A stretch of DNA of 64,000 bases from JAGVGT01 sp963807225. Its GTDB lineage: Bacteria > Desulfobacterota > Desulfobulbia > Desulfobulbales > JAGXFP01. The notes beneath the pieces are model-generated. The model saw only the letters and a program-made list of their open reading frames with translations. It ran no database searches and was not told where the DNA came from. This document shows positions 27,301 through 35,519 of this stretch, one piece after another (position 1 is the stretch's first letter; each line of letters starts with the position of its first letter). Location of the stretch: NCBI GenBank assembly GCA_963807225.1, contig CAWEAD010000005.1, positions 496,001 to 560,000 on the forward strand. Direction: 5' to 3'. The translations under genes and the position numbers were made by a program.

Positions 27301-27749
27301 CCGATCCGGTCTTTTCGTTCTCGGCCATGACGGCCGCCGACCTCCCGGCCGTGCATGAAATTGACTGCCAATCCCCGTCACCCTGGAGTCTCGGGCAGCT
27401 GGAACAAGAAATGAAAGCGGCGGGCGGGCGGCAACTGCTCTGTCGATCCCGGAAATTGAGATGCCTGACCGGCTTTCTCCTGACCCGGATCATACTTGAT
27501 GAAGCCGAGATTTTGAGGCTTGCCACCGCCCAGGAATATCAACGGCGTGGCGTGGCTTCCCGGCTGCTGGAATACTTCATCGTCACCGCCAGACATCAGC
27601 AAATCCGGAGGATTCACCTAGAACTCCGGGCGGCCAATTCGCCGGCCAGGGCTCTTTATGAAAAATTTGCTTTTGAGATGACAGGGCGGCGACCTAATTA
27701 TTATACTGACCCCAAAGATGACGCCCTGTGCCTGACCAGATATCTGTAG
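27297..27749 (+). CDS. rimI: Ribosomal-protein-alanine N-acetyltransferase family (RimI)
   Basis: 150-residue GNAT acetyltransferase. The acetyl-CoA pyrophosphate loop is EYQRRGVASRLLEYF, preceded by ILRLATAQ and followed by IHLELRAANSPARALYEKFAFEMTGRRPNYY, the RimI pattern with the Tyr pair. RimI acetylates the N-terminal alanine of ribosomal protein S18 in E. coli; the present target is inferred. Start ATG overlaps the gapA stop by four bases (ATGA), so it is translated with gapA. Confidence 0.87.
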   Translation: MTDPVFSFSAMTAADLPAVHEIDCQSPSPWSLGQLEQEMKAAGGRQLLCRSRKLRCLTGFLLTRIILDEAEILRLATAQEYQRRGVASRLLEYFIVTARHQQIRRIHLELRAANSPARALYEKFAFEMTGRRPNYYTDPKDDALCLTRYL

Positions 27750-27827
27750 CAGGATAAATAACCCGAAACTACCCAGCTCATCTGAAATTTGACCGGATGA
27801 GGCCATAACTCGCCAGGAGAGGACTTC

Positions 27828-29024
27828 GTGAAAAACATCAGGGATCTCGACATCAAAGGCAAGAAACTGCTGATTCGCGTCGATTTCAATGTCCCACTGG
27901 ATGAGCAGGGCAACATCACCGACGACATCAGGATCAGGGGCGTCCTGCCCACCATCAATCATGCCTTGGACGAAAACACCCGAATCATCATCATCTCCCA
28001 CATGGGCCGCCCCAAGGGGCAACGAGTGGAAAAATTCAGCATGGCTCCAGCCGCCAAGCGCCTCTCCCGACTGATTTCTAAAGATGTCAAACTGGCCCCG
28101 GACTGCATCGGTCCGGAGGTCAAGGCTATGGTCGAGGCCATGCACCCCGGCGAAGTAATTATGTTGGAAAATCTGCGTTTCCACCCGGAAGAGCAGGCCA
28201 ACGACGAGAATTTCTCCAGGGAATTGGCCAGCTTGGCCGACATCTACATTAACGATGCCTTTGCCGTGGCCCACCGGGCTCACGCCTCGGTGGTCGGTAT
28301 CCCCCGCTTCATCAAGGAAGCAGCCGCCGGCTTCCTGCTCCAGAAAGAGATGGATTACTTTCACCGCTCGGTCAGCAACCCCATGCGCCCCCTGGTGGCC
28401 ATGGTCGGTGGCGCCAAGGTCTCCAGCAAACTGGGGGCCTTGCGGAATCTGATGGATCGGGTGGATAAAATGATTATCGGCGGGGCAATGGCCAACACCT
28501 TTCTGAAGAGTCTGGGATATGGGGTCGGTAAGTCGCGCATCGAAGACGAACTTCTGGACACCGCGCGAGACCTGGTGACCCAGGCCGGCAAGCAAGGCGT
28601 CAAACTCTACCTGCCGGTGGATTGTATCGTCGCCGACCGGTTCGATCCCCGGGCCGAAACCAAACGGGTTACAACCCAGGAGGTGCCGGAGGAATGGATG
28701 ATCCTGGACATCGGCCCGGCCTCGACCACGCTCTTCTCCGAGGCCCTGGACGATGCCAAAACCATCATCTGGAACGGCCCCATGGGCGCCTTTGAGATGG
28801 ACGCCTTTTCCAGAGGAACCCTGGCCATGGTCCAGCGGGTGGCTTCGTCACACGCCCTGACCATAGTCGGCGGCGGCGATACCGACGTCGCCGTACATCA
28901 GGCCGGAGAGACCAATAATATTTCTTATATATCCACCGGCGGTGGCGCCTTTCTGATGCTCATGGAAGGCAAGGAACTGCCCGGTGTCACTGCCCTTCAG
29001 GAACACAACAGAATAGGTACGTGA
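27828..29024 (+). CDS. pgk: Phosphoglycerate kinase
   Basis: 398 residues, standard length. RVDFNVPLDEQGNITDDIRI (substrate site, near residue 20), SHMGRPKG, LENLRFHPEE, and the C-terminal GGGDTDVAV nucleotide loop are all present. It makes ATP from 1,3-bisphosphoglycerate. GTG start with GGAGAGG about 6 bases upstream. The stop overlaps the tpiA start by one base. Confidence 0.97.
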   Translation: MKNIRDLDIKGKKLLIRVDFNVPLDEQGNITDDIRIRGVLPTINHALDENTRIIIISHMGRPKGQRVEKFSMAPAAKRLSRLISKDVKLAPDCIGPEVKAMVEAMHPGEVIMLENLRFHPEEQANDENFSRELASLADIYINDAFAVAHRAHASVVGIPRFIKEAAAGFLLQKEMDYFHRSVSNPMRPLVAMVGGAKVSSKLGALRNLMDRVDKMIIGGAMANTFLKSLGYGVGKSRIEDELLDTARDLVTQAGKQGVKLYLPVDCIVADRFDPRAETKRVTTQEVPEEWMILDIGPASTTLFSEALDDAKTIIWNGPMGAFEMDAFSRGTLAMVQRVASSHALTIVGGGDTDVAVHQAGETNNISYISTGGGAFLMLMEGKELPGVTALQEHNRIGT

Positions 29025-29779
29025 TGACCAGGATCCCACTCATTGCCGGCAACTGGAAGATGCACACTACCATCGCCACTGCCATCAGCCTGGCCCGGGC
29101 CGTTGCCGAGACAGCAGTTGATCGTGGCGACCGCCAGGTCATGCTGGCCCCACCCTTTACCGCTTTGGCCGCCGTGGCCGAGGTAATCCGGGATACCGAC
29201 CTTATCCTGGGCGCCCAGAATCTTTGCTGGGCGCCCCAAGGCGCCTTTACCGGCGAAATATCACCTCTGATGCTCAAGGATATCGGATGCACCATGGCCA
29301 TCCTCGGCCATTCGGAGCGCCGTCATCTCTTCGGCGAGACGGATGAACTGATCAACCGGCGCGTAGCCGGGGCATTGGCACACGACATCACTCCAGTCCT
29401 TTGTCTCGGTGAACACCTGACGGACCGGGAGGATGGCCGGACCATGGCGGTCCTGGAACAGCAGCTGCGGCAAGATTTAAAGGGGATATCCCTGAGCGAC
29501 CCGGACCAGTTGGTCGTTGCCTACGAACCGGTATGGGCTATCGGTACCGGCCGCACCGCCAGCCCCGCCCAGGCCCAGGAAGCCCATGCCTTCATCCGCC
29601 GACAGCTGGGCGAGCTATTCGAGAAAAATATTGCCAGTCAAATCAGAATACTGTATGGTGGCTCGGTTAATCCTGACAATATCGACACCTTGATGAGTCA
29701 GGCAGATATCGATGGTGCCCTGGTCGGTGGTGCGGCTTTGCAGCCCGACTCTTTCTCCCGCATCATTCACTTTCAATAA
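29024..29779 (+). CDS. tpiA: Triosephosphate isomerase
   Basis: 251 residues. LIAGNWKMH (catalytic Lys), GHSERR (catalytic His), YEPVWAIGTGRTAS (catalytic Glu and flexible loop) and LYGGSVNPDN, VGGAAL phosphate-binding segments are present. It interconverts dihydroxyacetone phosphate and glyceraldehyde-3-phosphate. ATG 29024 shares a base with the pgk stop (TGATG); a GTG one codon earlier is less likely. Confidence 0.97.
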   Translation: MTRIPLIAGNWKMHTTIATAISLARAVAETAVDRGDRQVMLAPPFTALAAVAEVIRDTDLILGAQNLCWAPQGAFTGEISPLMLKDIGCTMAILGHSERRHLFGETDELINRRVAGALAHDITPVLCLGEHLTDREDGRTMAVLEQQLRQDLKGISLSDPDQLVVAYEPVWAIGTGRTASPAQAQEAHAFIRRQLGELFEKNIASQIRILYGGSVNPDNIDTLMSQADIDGALVGGAALQPDSFSRIIHFQ

Positions 29780-29786
29780 ATTCCGG

Positions 29787-29809
29787 GCCTTCCCGCCTTA
29801 CGGGAAGGC
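29787..29809 (+). terminator. Hairpin between tpiA and secG
   Basis: GCCTTCCCG and CGGGAAGGC form a perfect 9-bp stem with a 5-base loop, followed by ATTGTTTATTG. The T-run is poor, so it may give only partial termination or stabilise the upstream mRNA. Confidence 0.45.
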
Positions 29810-29833
29810 ATTGTTTATTGGTGCTAAACATTC

Positions 29834-30211
29834 ATGTTCACGATCATTACCGTAATCCATGTGCTGGTCTGTTTCTTTCTGGTTGTAATCGTCCTTTTAC
29901 AACATGGCAAGGGGGCTGACATCGGCGCCACCTTTGGCGGCGGCAATACGGTTTTCGGCTCCGAAGGCCCAGTGCCGCTGCTCAATAAGGTAACCACCGC
30001 CGTCGCCATCCTCTTCATGATGAGCTCCATTACCTTGGCCTATATGTCAGCCAAGTCAGGAACCGGCTCGGTCATGCAGAAAGCCCCAATTACCGCACCG
30101 GCACCGGTCGAGCAACCGCTGGAGACCGGGCCGATCAAAGTTCCGGCGCCTTCCGGCGAAACCGGCCAGGCACCGACGGAATTCCCCGGCCAGGAACAAC
30201 CGGCCAAGTAG
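29834..30211 (+). CDS. secG: Protein-export membrane protein SecG
   Basis: 125 residues. Two membrane segments (residues 3-21 and 52-72) flank the cytosolic loop LLQHGKGADIGATFGGGNTVFGSEG, the SecG signature. The C-terminal 50 residues are rich in Pro, Ala, Glu and extended. It assists the SecYE channel. It follows tpiA, a common arrangement in bacteria, and precedes tRNA-Leu. Confidence 0.94.
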   Translation: MFTIITVIHVLVCFFLVVIVLLQHGKGADIGATFGGGNTVFGSEGPVPLLNKVTTAVAILFMMSSITLAYMSAKSGTGSVMQKAPITAPAPVEQPLETGPIKVPAPSGETGQAPTEFPGQEQPAK

Positions 30212-30231
30212 TTTTTAAAACACCAGGGTTA

Positions 30232-30316
30232 GCCGAAGTGGTGGAATTGGTAGACACACTGTCTTGAGGGGGCAGCGGGGAGACCCGTGCCGGTTCGAGT
30301 CCGGCCTTCGGCACCA
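30232..30316 (+). tRNA. tRNA-Leu(GAG)
   Basis: 85 bases with encoded CCA and a long variable arm, as expected for leucine. Anticodon stem CTGTC/GGCAG encloses loop TTGAGGG with anticodon GAG. Acceptor GCCGAAG pairs with CTTCGGC; T-loop TTCGAGT. It follows secG. Confidence 0.96.
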
Positions 30317-30324
30317 GACACACT

Positions 30325-30361
30325 AAAAGGGTTGTAATCCTGAGAGGGTTACAACCCTTTT
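30325..30361 (+). terminator. Intrinsic terminator after tRNA-Leu
   Basis: AAAAGGGTTGTAA and TTACAACCCTTTT form a perfect 13-bp stem with an 11-base loop, followed by TGCTTTTGC. It closes the gapA-to-tRNA-Leu unit. Confidence 0.85.
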
Positions 30362-30424
30362 GCTTTTGCTGGTCGCAGATAAGTTGCTATGCCGAATTCA
30401 AGGCGGGGGTACAACCGCTCATAG

Positions 30425-30790
30425 TCAAGGAAGGAATGATTCGGCCCGCTCTATCCTGGCCTGCAGTTCCCTGCGCAACTCATGGTTTGGCGTCAGATCC
30501 GACAGGGCATGCAAATGCCGACCAACCTCCACTCTGATTTCAGATAGCGTTTCGCCAGGCCGTCCGGCCTGGATTTCGAGATTCAGGAGCCCAGCCGCCA
30601 AGCCGACTGCCTCGAAATCTTCAAGAATAACCGCCGCCCAAAGCAAATGTCGTGCCTCGGGATTTATCTTGGGATCATTCGACCAGCAGGGCCGGGGCTG
30701 CTGCAGGATCCCGGCCTTTTTGACCAGGGCCAAGGCCAGCCGTCTCCGCAGAGACGGGCCCGGGGGCAACACACCCTCCTTGAGACTCAT
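30425..30790 (-). CDS. Hypothetical protein
   Basis: About 121 residues, no family recognised. It is soluble and helical, with LRRRLALALVKKAGILQQ near the start and ELRRELQARIERAESFLP at the end. ATG 30790 has AGGAA 6 bases upstream; ATG 30808 would add six residues. It lies downstream of the metV terminator on the same strand and so may be a separate unit or read-through gene. Coding status is likely, as the frame has normal composition, but not certain. Confidence 0.5.
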   Translation of the reverse strand: MSLKEGVLPPGPSLRRRLALALVKKAGILQQPRPCWSNDPKINPEARHLLWAAVILEDFEAVGLAAGLLNLEIQAGRPGETLSEIRVEVGRHLHALSDLTPNHELRRELQARIERAESFLP

Positions 30791-30840
30791 GAGCATTTCC
30801 TGAAACATATCCTGCCTGCCGGGGGATCCTCACTTTCAAG

Positions 30841-30875
30841 AAAAAAAGGGGCGATGGTGCCAACACCATCGCCCC
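30841..30875 (-). terminator. Intrinsic terminator after metV
   Basis: GGGGCGATGGTG and CACCATCGCCCC form a perfect 12-bp stem with a 4-base loop; on the minus strand it is followed by seven T. It ends the hdrC-mvhD-metV operon. Confidence 0.9.
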
Positions 30876-30902
30876 GGAGTACCTATTGCCTGCCTTAAAC
30901 GC

Positions 30903-31571
30903 TCAGACGGTCAGATCGTCACGCACCTGTTTGCGCGGGCCACCATGGCCAGCCGTACTCCAGTCGCGAATGGGTGCGATGCGATTCATATCGTCCTGGC
31001 GGCCCAGACGTGCCAGACGGTCATGGATGGACTGCCAGATACAGGGGACATCCTGGTGAATCTCACATTTACCGTCCTGAGAACCGCCACAGGGGCCATT
31101 CATCAGGCTCTTGGCGCAACGGGCCACCGGGCACAGACCGCCGGTAAGATGCAGCACACAATTGCCGCACCCCGCACATTGCTCGGTCCAGACCCCCTGC
31201 TCGGCGGAACCGCCGAAAAAGCTGGTATTGACCCCGGGATAGACCTGATCGGTGGGTCGCAGGTTGGCGATGAAGTTCACCCCCACCCCGCAGGCCATGG
31301 AGACAATGGCGTCGTACTGCCCCGCCCACTGGTCGATGCCTTCGACATACTCCCGGTCGCATTGCCGGACTAGGGTGGCCTCGATGGTTTCCAGCTCCCG
31401 GCCCTGCTTTTTGGCGCCCAGGCGCAGCAGCGAGGCCAGAATCTCCACCTCCCGCTCGCCCCCGGCCGAACAGACCGTGACGCATCCCCGGCAACCTAAA
31501 ACCAGGACGCGCTTGGCCTCGCTGACCATGGCAACTATCTCATCGACTGGCTTACGCTCGGCGACAATCAT
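30903..31571 (-). CDS. metV: MetV-like methylenetetrahydrofolate reductase C-terminal protein
   Basis: 222 residues of the MTHFR_C / MetV family. Cysteine groups that suggest iron-sulfur clusters: LGCRGCVTVCSAGG (residues 25-38), CAGCGNC, GLCPVARC, and GPCGG followed by GKCEIHQDVPC. In acetogens MetV is the small partner of MetF in the methyl branch of the Wood-Ljungdahl pathway. Here it follows HdrC- and MvhD-like genes, with ATGA overlap to the latter, which suggests an electron-transfer module serving methylene-THF reduction. No separate metF stands next to it; a MetF with its own fused MTHFR_C domain lies 4 kb away. Confidence 0.82.
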   Translation of the reverse strand: MIVAERKPVDEIVAMVSEAKRVLVLGCRGCVTVCSAGGEREVEILASLLRLGAKKQGRELETIEATLVRQCDREYVEGIDQWAGQYDAIVSMACGVGVNFIANLRPTDQVYPGVNTSFFGGSAEQGVWTEQCAGCGNCVLHLTGGLCPVARCAKSLMNGPCGGSQDGKCEIHQDVPCIWQSIHDRLARLGRQDDMNRIAPIRDWSTAGHGGPRKQVRDDLTV

Positions 31572-32113
31572 TTCTTTTTACCTCCCTTGCTGGCGGATTT
31601 CTTGGCGGGCGATTTACCGGCCTTCTTACCTGGTGCCGCAGCCTTTACTTTTGGGGACTGGGAAGCTTGCTTCTCGGCGATTTTCGAGGTCACCTTCTTT
31701 TCACTCTTAAAAGGACTTGGACCAAGGCTTCTGGCCCGTTCTTCCATCTGCCGTGCAGCCTCGATAAATTCCGGGTGAAAACCACGGGGCAGATGGAACA
31801 TTTCGATCCTTTCCTCTTCCACACCCAGCTCACCTAAAGCCTTGCGTACGGCCTGCACCCGGCGGGCCGCCCTCTGGCTGCCCAGCAGATTATGACATTC
31901 ATTCTCTGGGCAACCGACCACGCAAACCCCGTCGGCCCCGTCCTCGAAGGCCTTGAGGATGGTGCTGACCTGGAGCTTGCCGGAACAGACCAGACGATTG
32001 ATGGTGGCAGTGGCCGGGAAGCCGTCGGCAGCCAATCCGGCGCCCCCCTCGGCGATGGCTTGCTGCGAGGTGTAATGGCAACAGAAAACCTGGATATCGG
32101 GCATAAAACTCAT
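31568..32113 (-). CDS. MvhD-like iron-sulfur electron carrier with Lys/Ala-rich tail
   Basis: About 181 residues. Residues 1-125 are the MvhD/FlpD family: FCCHYTSQQA, NRLVCSGKLQVSTILKAFEDGADGV and GCPENECHNLLGSQRAARR, with the Cys that bind a [2Fe-2S] cluster. MvhD links hydrogenase or other donors to heterodisulfide reductase-type modules. Residues 140-181 are an unusual tail rich in Lys, Ala, Ser and Pro, like histone H1-type tails, absent in normal MvhD. ATG 32113 is used; TTG 32125 and GTG 32122 would lengthen it. It lies between hdrC- and metV-like genes. Confidence 0.8.
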   Translation of the reverse strand: MSFMPDIQVFCCHYTSQQAIAEGGAGLAADGFPATATINRLVCSGKLQVSTILKAFEDGADGVCVVGCPENECHNLLGSQRAARRVQAVRKALGELGVEEERIEMFHLPRGFHPEFIEAARQMEERARSLGPSPFKSEKKVTSKIAEKQASQSPKVKAAAPGKKAGKSPAKKSASKGGKKK

Positions 32114-32125
32114 CTCGTTCACCAA

Positions 32126-32692
32126 TTAATTACCCGCCCCGCAGGCGGCGATCAGTCGTTCGTCTTCGGACTCGTTCAAGCGGATGGCCTGGGCCGGACA
32201 TTCAGCCGGGCAGATTCCGCAGCCTCGACATTTCCGAGGATCGATTGCCGCCACTCCCTGCTCGTCAATTTCCGGAATCCGCCAGGGGCAGACCCTGACG
32301 CAGGTCAGACAAGATACGCATAGATCTCGCTCGACCCAGGCCGACTTGCCCTTGTCCAGCAGATCCTGCTCGGTAACTACCCCCTGGTCCAGAGCCATTT
32401 CCCGGACGGCCCCCATGATATCGGCAAAACGCACATCCTGGGGGCAGACAAAAATGCAACCGCGGCATTTGGAGCAGAACCAGATCAACTCGGAGGCGAG
32501 CAGCTTGTCCTTAAGACCCATCCTGATCATATGGATGATTTTGCGTGGATCAAAGTCAGGAATAGCCTGGCTGACCGGGCATGCGCCGCTGCAGGCCCCG
32601 CAGGAAAAACAGCTGTTGAGATGTTCACCCCCAGGTAACGCGACGACCTCGGCGCTGAAACCGGCGTTAATCTCCTTGTCGGTTATTGCCAT
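32126..32692 (-). CDS. HdrC-like protein with additional ferredoxin domain
   Basis: 188 residues. The N-terminal half is HdrC-like with two [4Fe-4S] motifs: CFSCGACSGACPVSQ and CSKCRGCIFVCPQDV. The C-terminal half is a bacterial-type ferredoxin with CVSCLTCVRVCPWRIP and CRGCGICPAECPAQAI. HdrC passes electrons to heterodisulfide-reductase catalytic subunits. No hdrA or hdrB is in the window. First gene of the cluster with mvhD- and metV-like genes. The 172 bases before it (32693-32864) show nothing identifiable. Confidence 0.8.
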   Translation of the reverse strand: MAITDKEINAGFSAEVVALPGGEHLNSCFSCGACSGACPVSQAIPDFDPRKIIHMIRMGLKDKLLASELIWFCSKCRGCIFVCPQDVRFADIMGAVREMALDQGVVTEQDLLDKGKSAWVERDLCVSCLTCVRVCPWRIPEIDEQGVAAIDPRKCRGCGICPAECPAQAIRLNESEDERLIAACGAGN

Positions 32693-32864
32693 AGAAAACC
32701 CCTTGAAAATAATTGAACCGGGAAAAAAAGTTAAAGCCCTTGAACAGGCATTTTATACGTAAATACAGGCAGAATGACCAAAAGCAGCTGGTAAGGTTAC
32801 CCAATGCTCTTTATTTTGTCAACTACGGCAACGCAACCGCCCTGCCGTAACCAGCCGTCTGGGC

Positions 32865-33833
32865 TCAGACCATGAAACGAAACTCACCCTTACCCAGCAA
32901 ATCCTGCAGGTGCAGAACCCCGACCAGACTACCGCTACGATCCTGCACCGGCAGGAACGTAATCTCGTGTCGTTGCATGACACTGAGGGCATCGGCGGCC
33001 AAGAGATCGGGCTCGATGGTTTTGGGCTTTCTGGTCATCAGATCGGCCACGTTTTTATCTGCGATCGGATCGCCTCGGGATACCAGGCGCCTGATATCGC
33101 CATCGGTGATGATTCCCACCATTTCCTGGCCAGACATAACCAGTACGGCGCCAAGATTTCGCTCATTCAGCACGGTAACGGCTTCGGCCAGGGAACTGCC
33201 CAGCTCCACCAGCGGAATCTGTTCGGCTTTGAGCATAACTTCTGAAACCTTGACCTTGAGCCGTTCCCCCAGACTGCCGCCCGGATGGTTGCGCCTGAAG
33301 TCGGCCTCTTTGAATTTCTTACAGTTCAGGAGTACCACCGCCAGGGCATCGCCCATGGCCAGGGTCGCCGTGGTGCTGGCGGTTGGGGCAAGTCCCAGGG
33401 GGCAGGCCTCCCGCGGCACCGCCACCCGCAGAACCGCATCTCCGAACTCGGCCAGGCTGGATGAATCGTTGCCGGTCATGGCAATAACTCTCACCCCTCG
33501 TTTTTTCAAGCTGGGCAGCAGCAGGTTTAACTCTCTGGTTTCACCGCTATAAGAAATCGCCAACACCACGTCATGTTCACTGACTTGCCCCAAGTCGCCA
33601 TGCATGGCTTCGACCGGGTGGAGGAAGGCCGAAGAAGTCCCGGTGCTGTTAAAGGTGGCGGCGATCTTCTGGCCGATAATGCCGGATTTGCCGATGCCGG
33701 TGATGATCACGCGACCCGGGCAGGCCATGATCATCTCGATCGCCCGATTGAAATCGGGACCAATCTGATCAAGCAGGGCGTTGATCCCTTCGGCCTCGAT
33801 CCTGAGAACTTCTTTTGCTTGTTCGATATACAT
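32865..33833 (-). CDS. kdsD: Arabinose-5-phosphate isomerase (KdsD/KpsF)
   Basis: 322 residues. An SIS domain (GIGKSGIIGQKIAATFNSTG, HPVEAMHGDLG, SYSGETREL) is followed by two CBS domains (about residues 205-320; VMSGQEMVGIITDGDIRRLV). It makes D-arabinose 5-phosphate from ribulose 5-phosphate, the first step to Kdo for lipopolysaccharide. No kdsA, kdsB or kdsC is adjacent. Confidence 0.92.
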   Translation of the reverse strand: MYIEQAKEVLRIEAEGINALLDQIGPDFNRAIEMIMACPGRVIITGIGKSGIIGQKIAATFNSTGTSSAFLHPVEAMHGDLGQVSEHDVVLAISYSGETRELNLLLPSLKKRGVRVIAMTGNDSSSLAEFGDAVLRVAVPREACPLGLAPTASTTATLAMGDALAVVLLNCKKFKEADFRRNHPGGSLGERLKVKVSEVMLKAEQIPLVELGSSLAEAVTVLNERNLGAVLVMSGQEMVGIITDGDIRRLVSRGDPIADKNVADLMTRKPKTIEPDLLAADALSVMQRHEITFLPVQDRSGSLVGVLHLQDLLGKGEFRFMV

Positions 33834-33883
33834 GAGTTCAGTTCACCGAATGACGTCGAGACGAGGCAATAACGACAATCGAT

Positions 33884-35302
33884 TCAGCACTTGCTGACCC
33901 CCAGAGAAAGTTTATGAAAATCACGATCCGGTGGCACCGGATAATCCCCGGTATAACAAGCCAGGCAAAACCGGTCTGGTCGAGAGCCGGTAGCTTCGAG
34001 CAAACCTTCGATACTCAAGTAACAGAGGGTGTCAAGCCCGAGATAATCGCGGATTTCTTCAACCGACTTGGAGTTGGCGATCAGTTCGCCACCGGAGGGA
34101 AAATCTATCCCGTAATAACAGGGATTCCGGGTGGGGGGGCAGCTGACCATCATATGCACTTCCTTGACCCCGGCATCACGCAGTGAGCGGACCCGGCTGC
34201 GGCCGGTAGTCCCCCTGATGATCGAGTCTTCAATGATAATCACTCGCTTGCCTTTCAAAAAAGTGCGAACTGGGTTGAGCTTTACCCGTACGGAAAAGTC
34301 GCGCATGGACTGGGTCGGCTGGATAAAGGTTCGTCCGACGTAATGATTTCTGATCACCGCCATCTCCAGGGGAATACCGGAGGCCTGGGAATAACCGATG
34401 GCCGCGTAGTTGCCGGAATCGGGGAAAGGCATGACCAGATCAGCCTCGACCTGGCACTCCCGGGCCAGGATCTCGCCCATTTTTTTGCGACTTTCGTAGA
34501 CATTGAGACCGAAGATGTCGCTGTCTGGCCGGGCAAAATAAACCTGCTCGAAGATACAGCAGCTCTCGCGCCCGACCCCATCCATCTTCAGGGAATTGAG
34601 TCCGTTCCCATTGATGATCAAGATCTCGCCGGGCTCGATGTCCCGAACATAAGTTGCCTCGATCAGATCCAGAGCACAGGTTTCCGAGGCCACCACATAG
34701 CCGCCGTTGCTAAGCTTGCCGAGGCACAGAGGGCGGAAGCCGTTGGGGTCGCGAACCGCCACCAGCTTCTCCTCGGTCATCAACAGCATGGAATAGGCGC
34801 CTTTGATCTTGGCGACCGTTTCCATGATGGCTTTTTCGAAGCCATGTTCGGCGTAGCGGGCCAGGAGATGAACCACCACCTCGCTATCCATGGTGGATTG
34901 GAAAATCGATCCTTCGCGCTCCAGTTCCTCACGCAGAGCACGAATATTAACCAGGTTGCCGTTATGGGCTACCGACAGGGTACAACCAAGATGGGTGGCG
35001 GTGAAAGGCTGGGCATTGATAATATTCGATTCACCGGTGGTGGAATAGCGGACATGGCCGATGGCCAGGTGGCCCACCAGGGTTTGCAGATTCTCTTCGC
35101 TGAAGACCTCGGGCACCAATCCCATGCCCCGGTGTTGATGGATCCTTTCCCCGTCGCTGGAAACTATCCCGGCACTCTCCTGTCCTCTATGTTGCAAGGC
35201 ATAGAGGCCAAAGTAAGTGAACTTGGCGGCATCCTGATGACCGTAGACCCCACAAACACCGCATTCCTCGCGCGGTCGGTTCGAACCCGAATCATTTACC
35301 AT
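33884..35302 (-). CDS. purF: Amidophosphoribosyltransferase
   Basis: 472 residues. The N-terminal nucleophile cysteine follows a short propeptide (PREECGVCGVYGH), as in the [4Fe-4S]-containing B. subtilis-type enzymes. Ntn glutaminase residues are seen in RHRGQESAG-type AL QHRGQESAG and GHVRYSTTG. The PRPP site is VIIIEDSIIRGTT. It makes phosphoribosylamine, first step of purine synthesis. ATG 35302 follows GAGGTG; the frame is open to 35386 but that part is not conserved. Confidence 0.95.
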   Translation of the reverse strand: MVNDSGSNRPREECGVCGVYGHQDAAKFTYFGLYALQHRGQESAGIVSSDGERIHQHRGMGLVPEVFSEENLQTLVGHLAIGHVRYSTTGESNIINAQPFTATHLGCTLSVAHNGNLVNIRALREELEREGSIFQSTMDSEVVVHLLARYAEHGFEKAIMETVAKIKGAYSMLLMTEEKLVAVRDPNGFRPLCLGKLSNGGYVVASETCALDLIEATYVRDIEPGEILIINGNGLNSLKMDGVGRESCCIFEQVYFARPDSDIFGLNVYESRKKMGEILARECQVEADLVMPFPDSGNYAAIGYSQASGIPLEMAVIRNHYVGRTFIQPTQSMRDFSVRVKLNPVRTFLKGKRVIIIEDSIIRGTTGRSRVRSLRDAGVKEVHMMVSCPPTRNPCYYGIDFPSGGELIANSKSVEEIRDYLGLDTLCYLSIEGLLEATGSRPDRFCLACYTGDYPVPPDRDFHKLSLGVSKC

Positions 35303-35407
35303 TACTTTCGCACCTCTTAAATCTCCGCCGAAGGCAGCCAGTTCCTTGCCCAGGACTCGATTTACATTGTTCAGAATTACTATCAATCTAACCCTAAAAA
35401 CGACAGC

Positions 35408-35436
35408 CGGCAGCCCGGTTAGGCACCAGGCTGCCG
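35408..35436 (-). terminator. Probable terminator between metF and purF
   Basis: CGGCAGCC and GGCTGCCG form a perfect 8-bp stem with a 13-base loop; on the minus strand it is followed by GGCTGTCGTTTTTAGGG. It would end metF transcription before purF. Confidence 0.6.
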
Positions 35437-35519
35437 TCCATGTACATGGCGGAAAAAAGTAGTCATGATACCTTTTTTTTCAAGCTTGGGAAATATTTTT
35501 TTGGCGGGGGGAGGCACGG

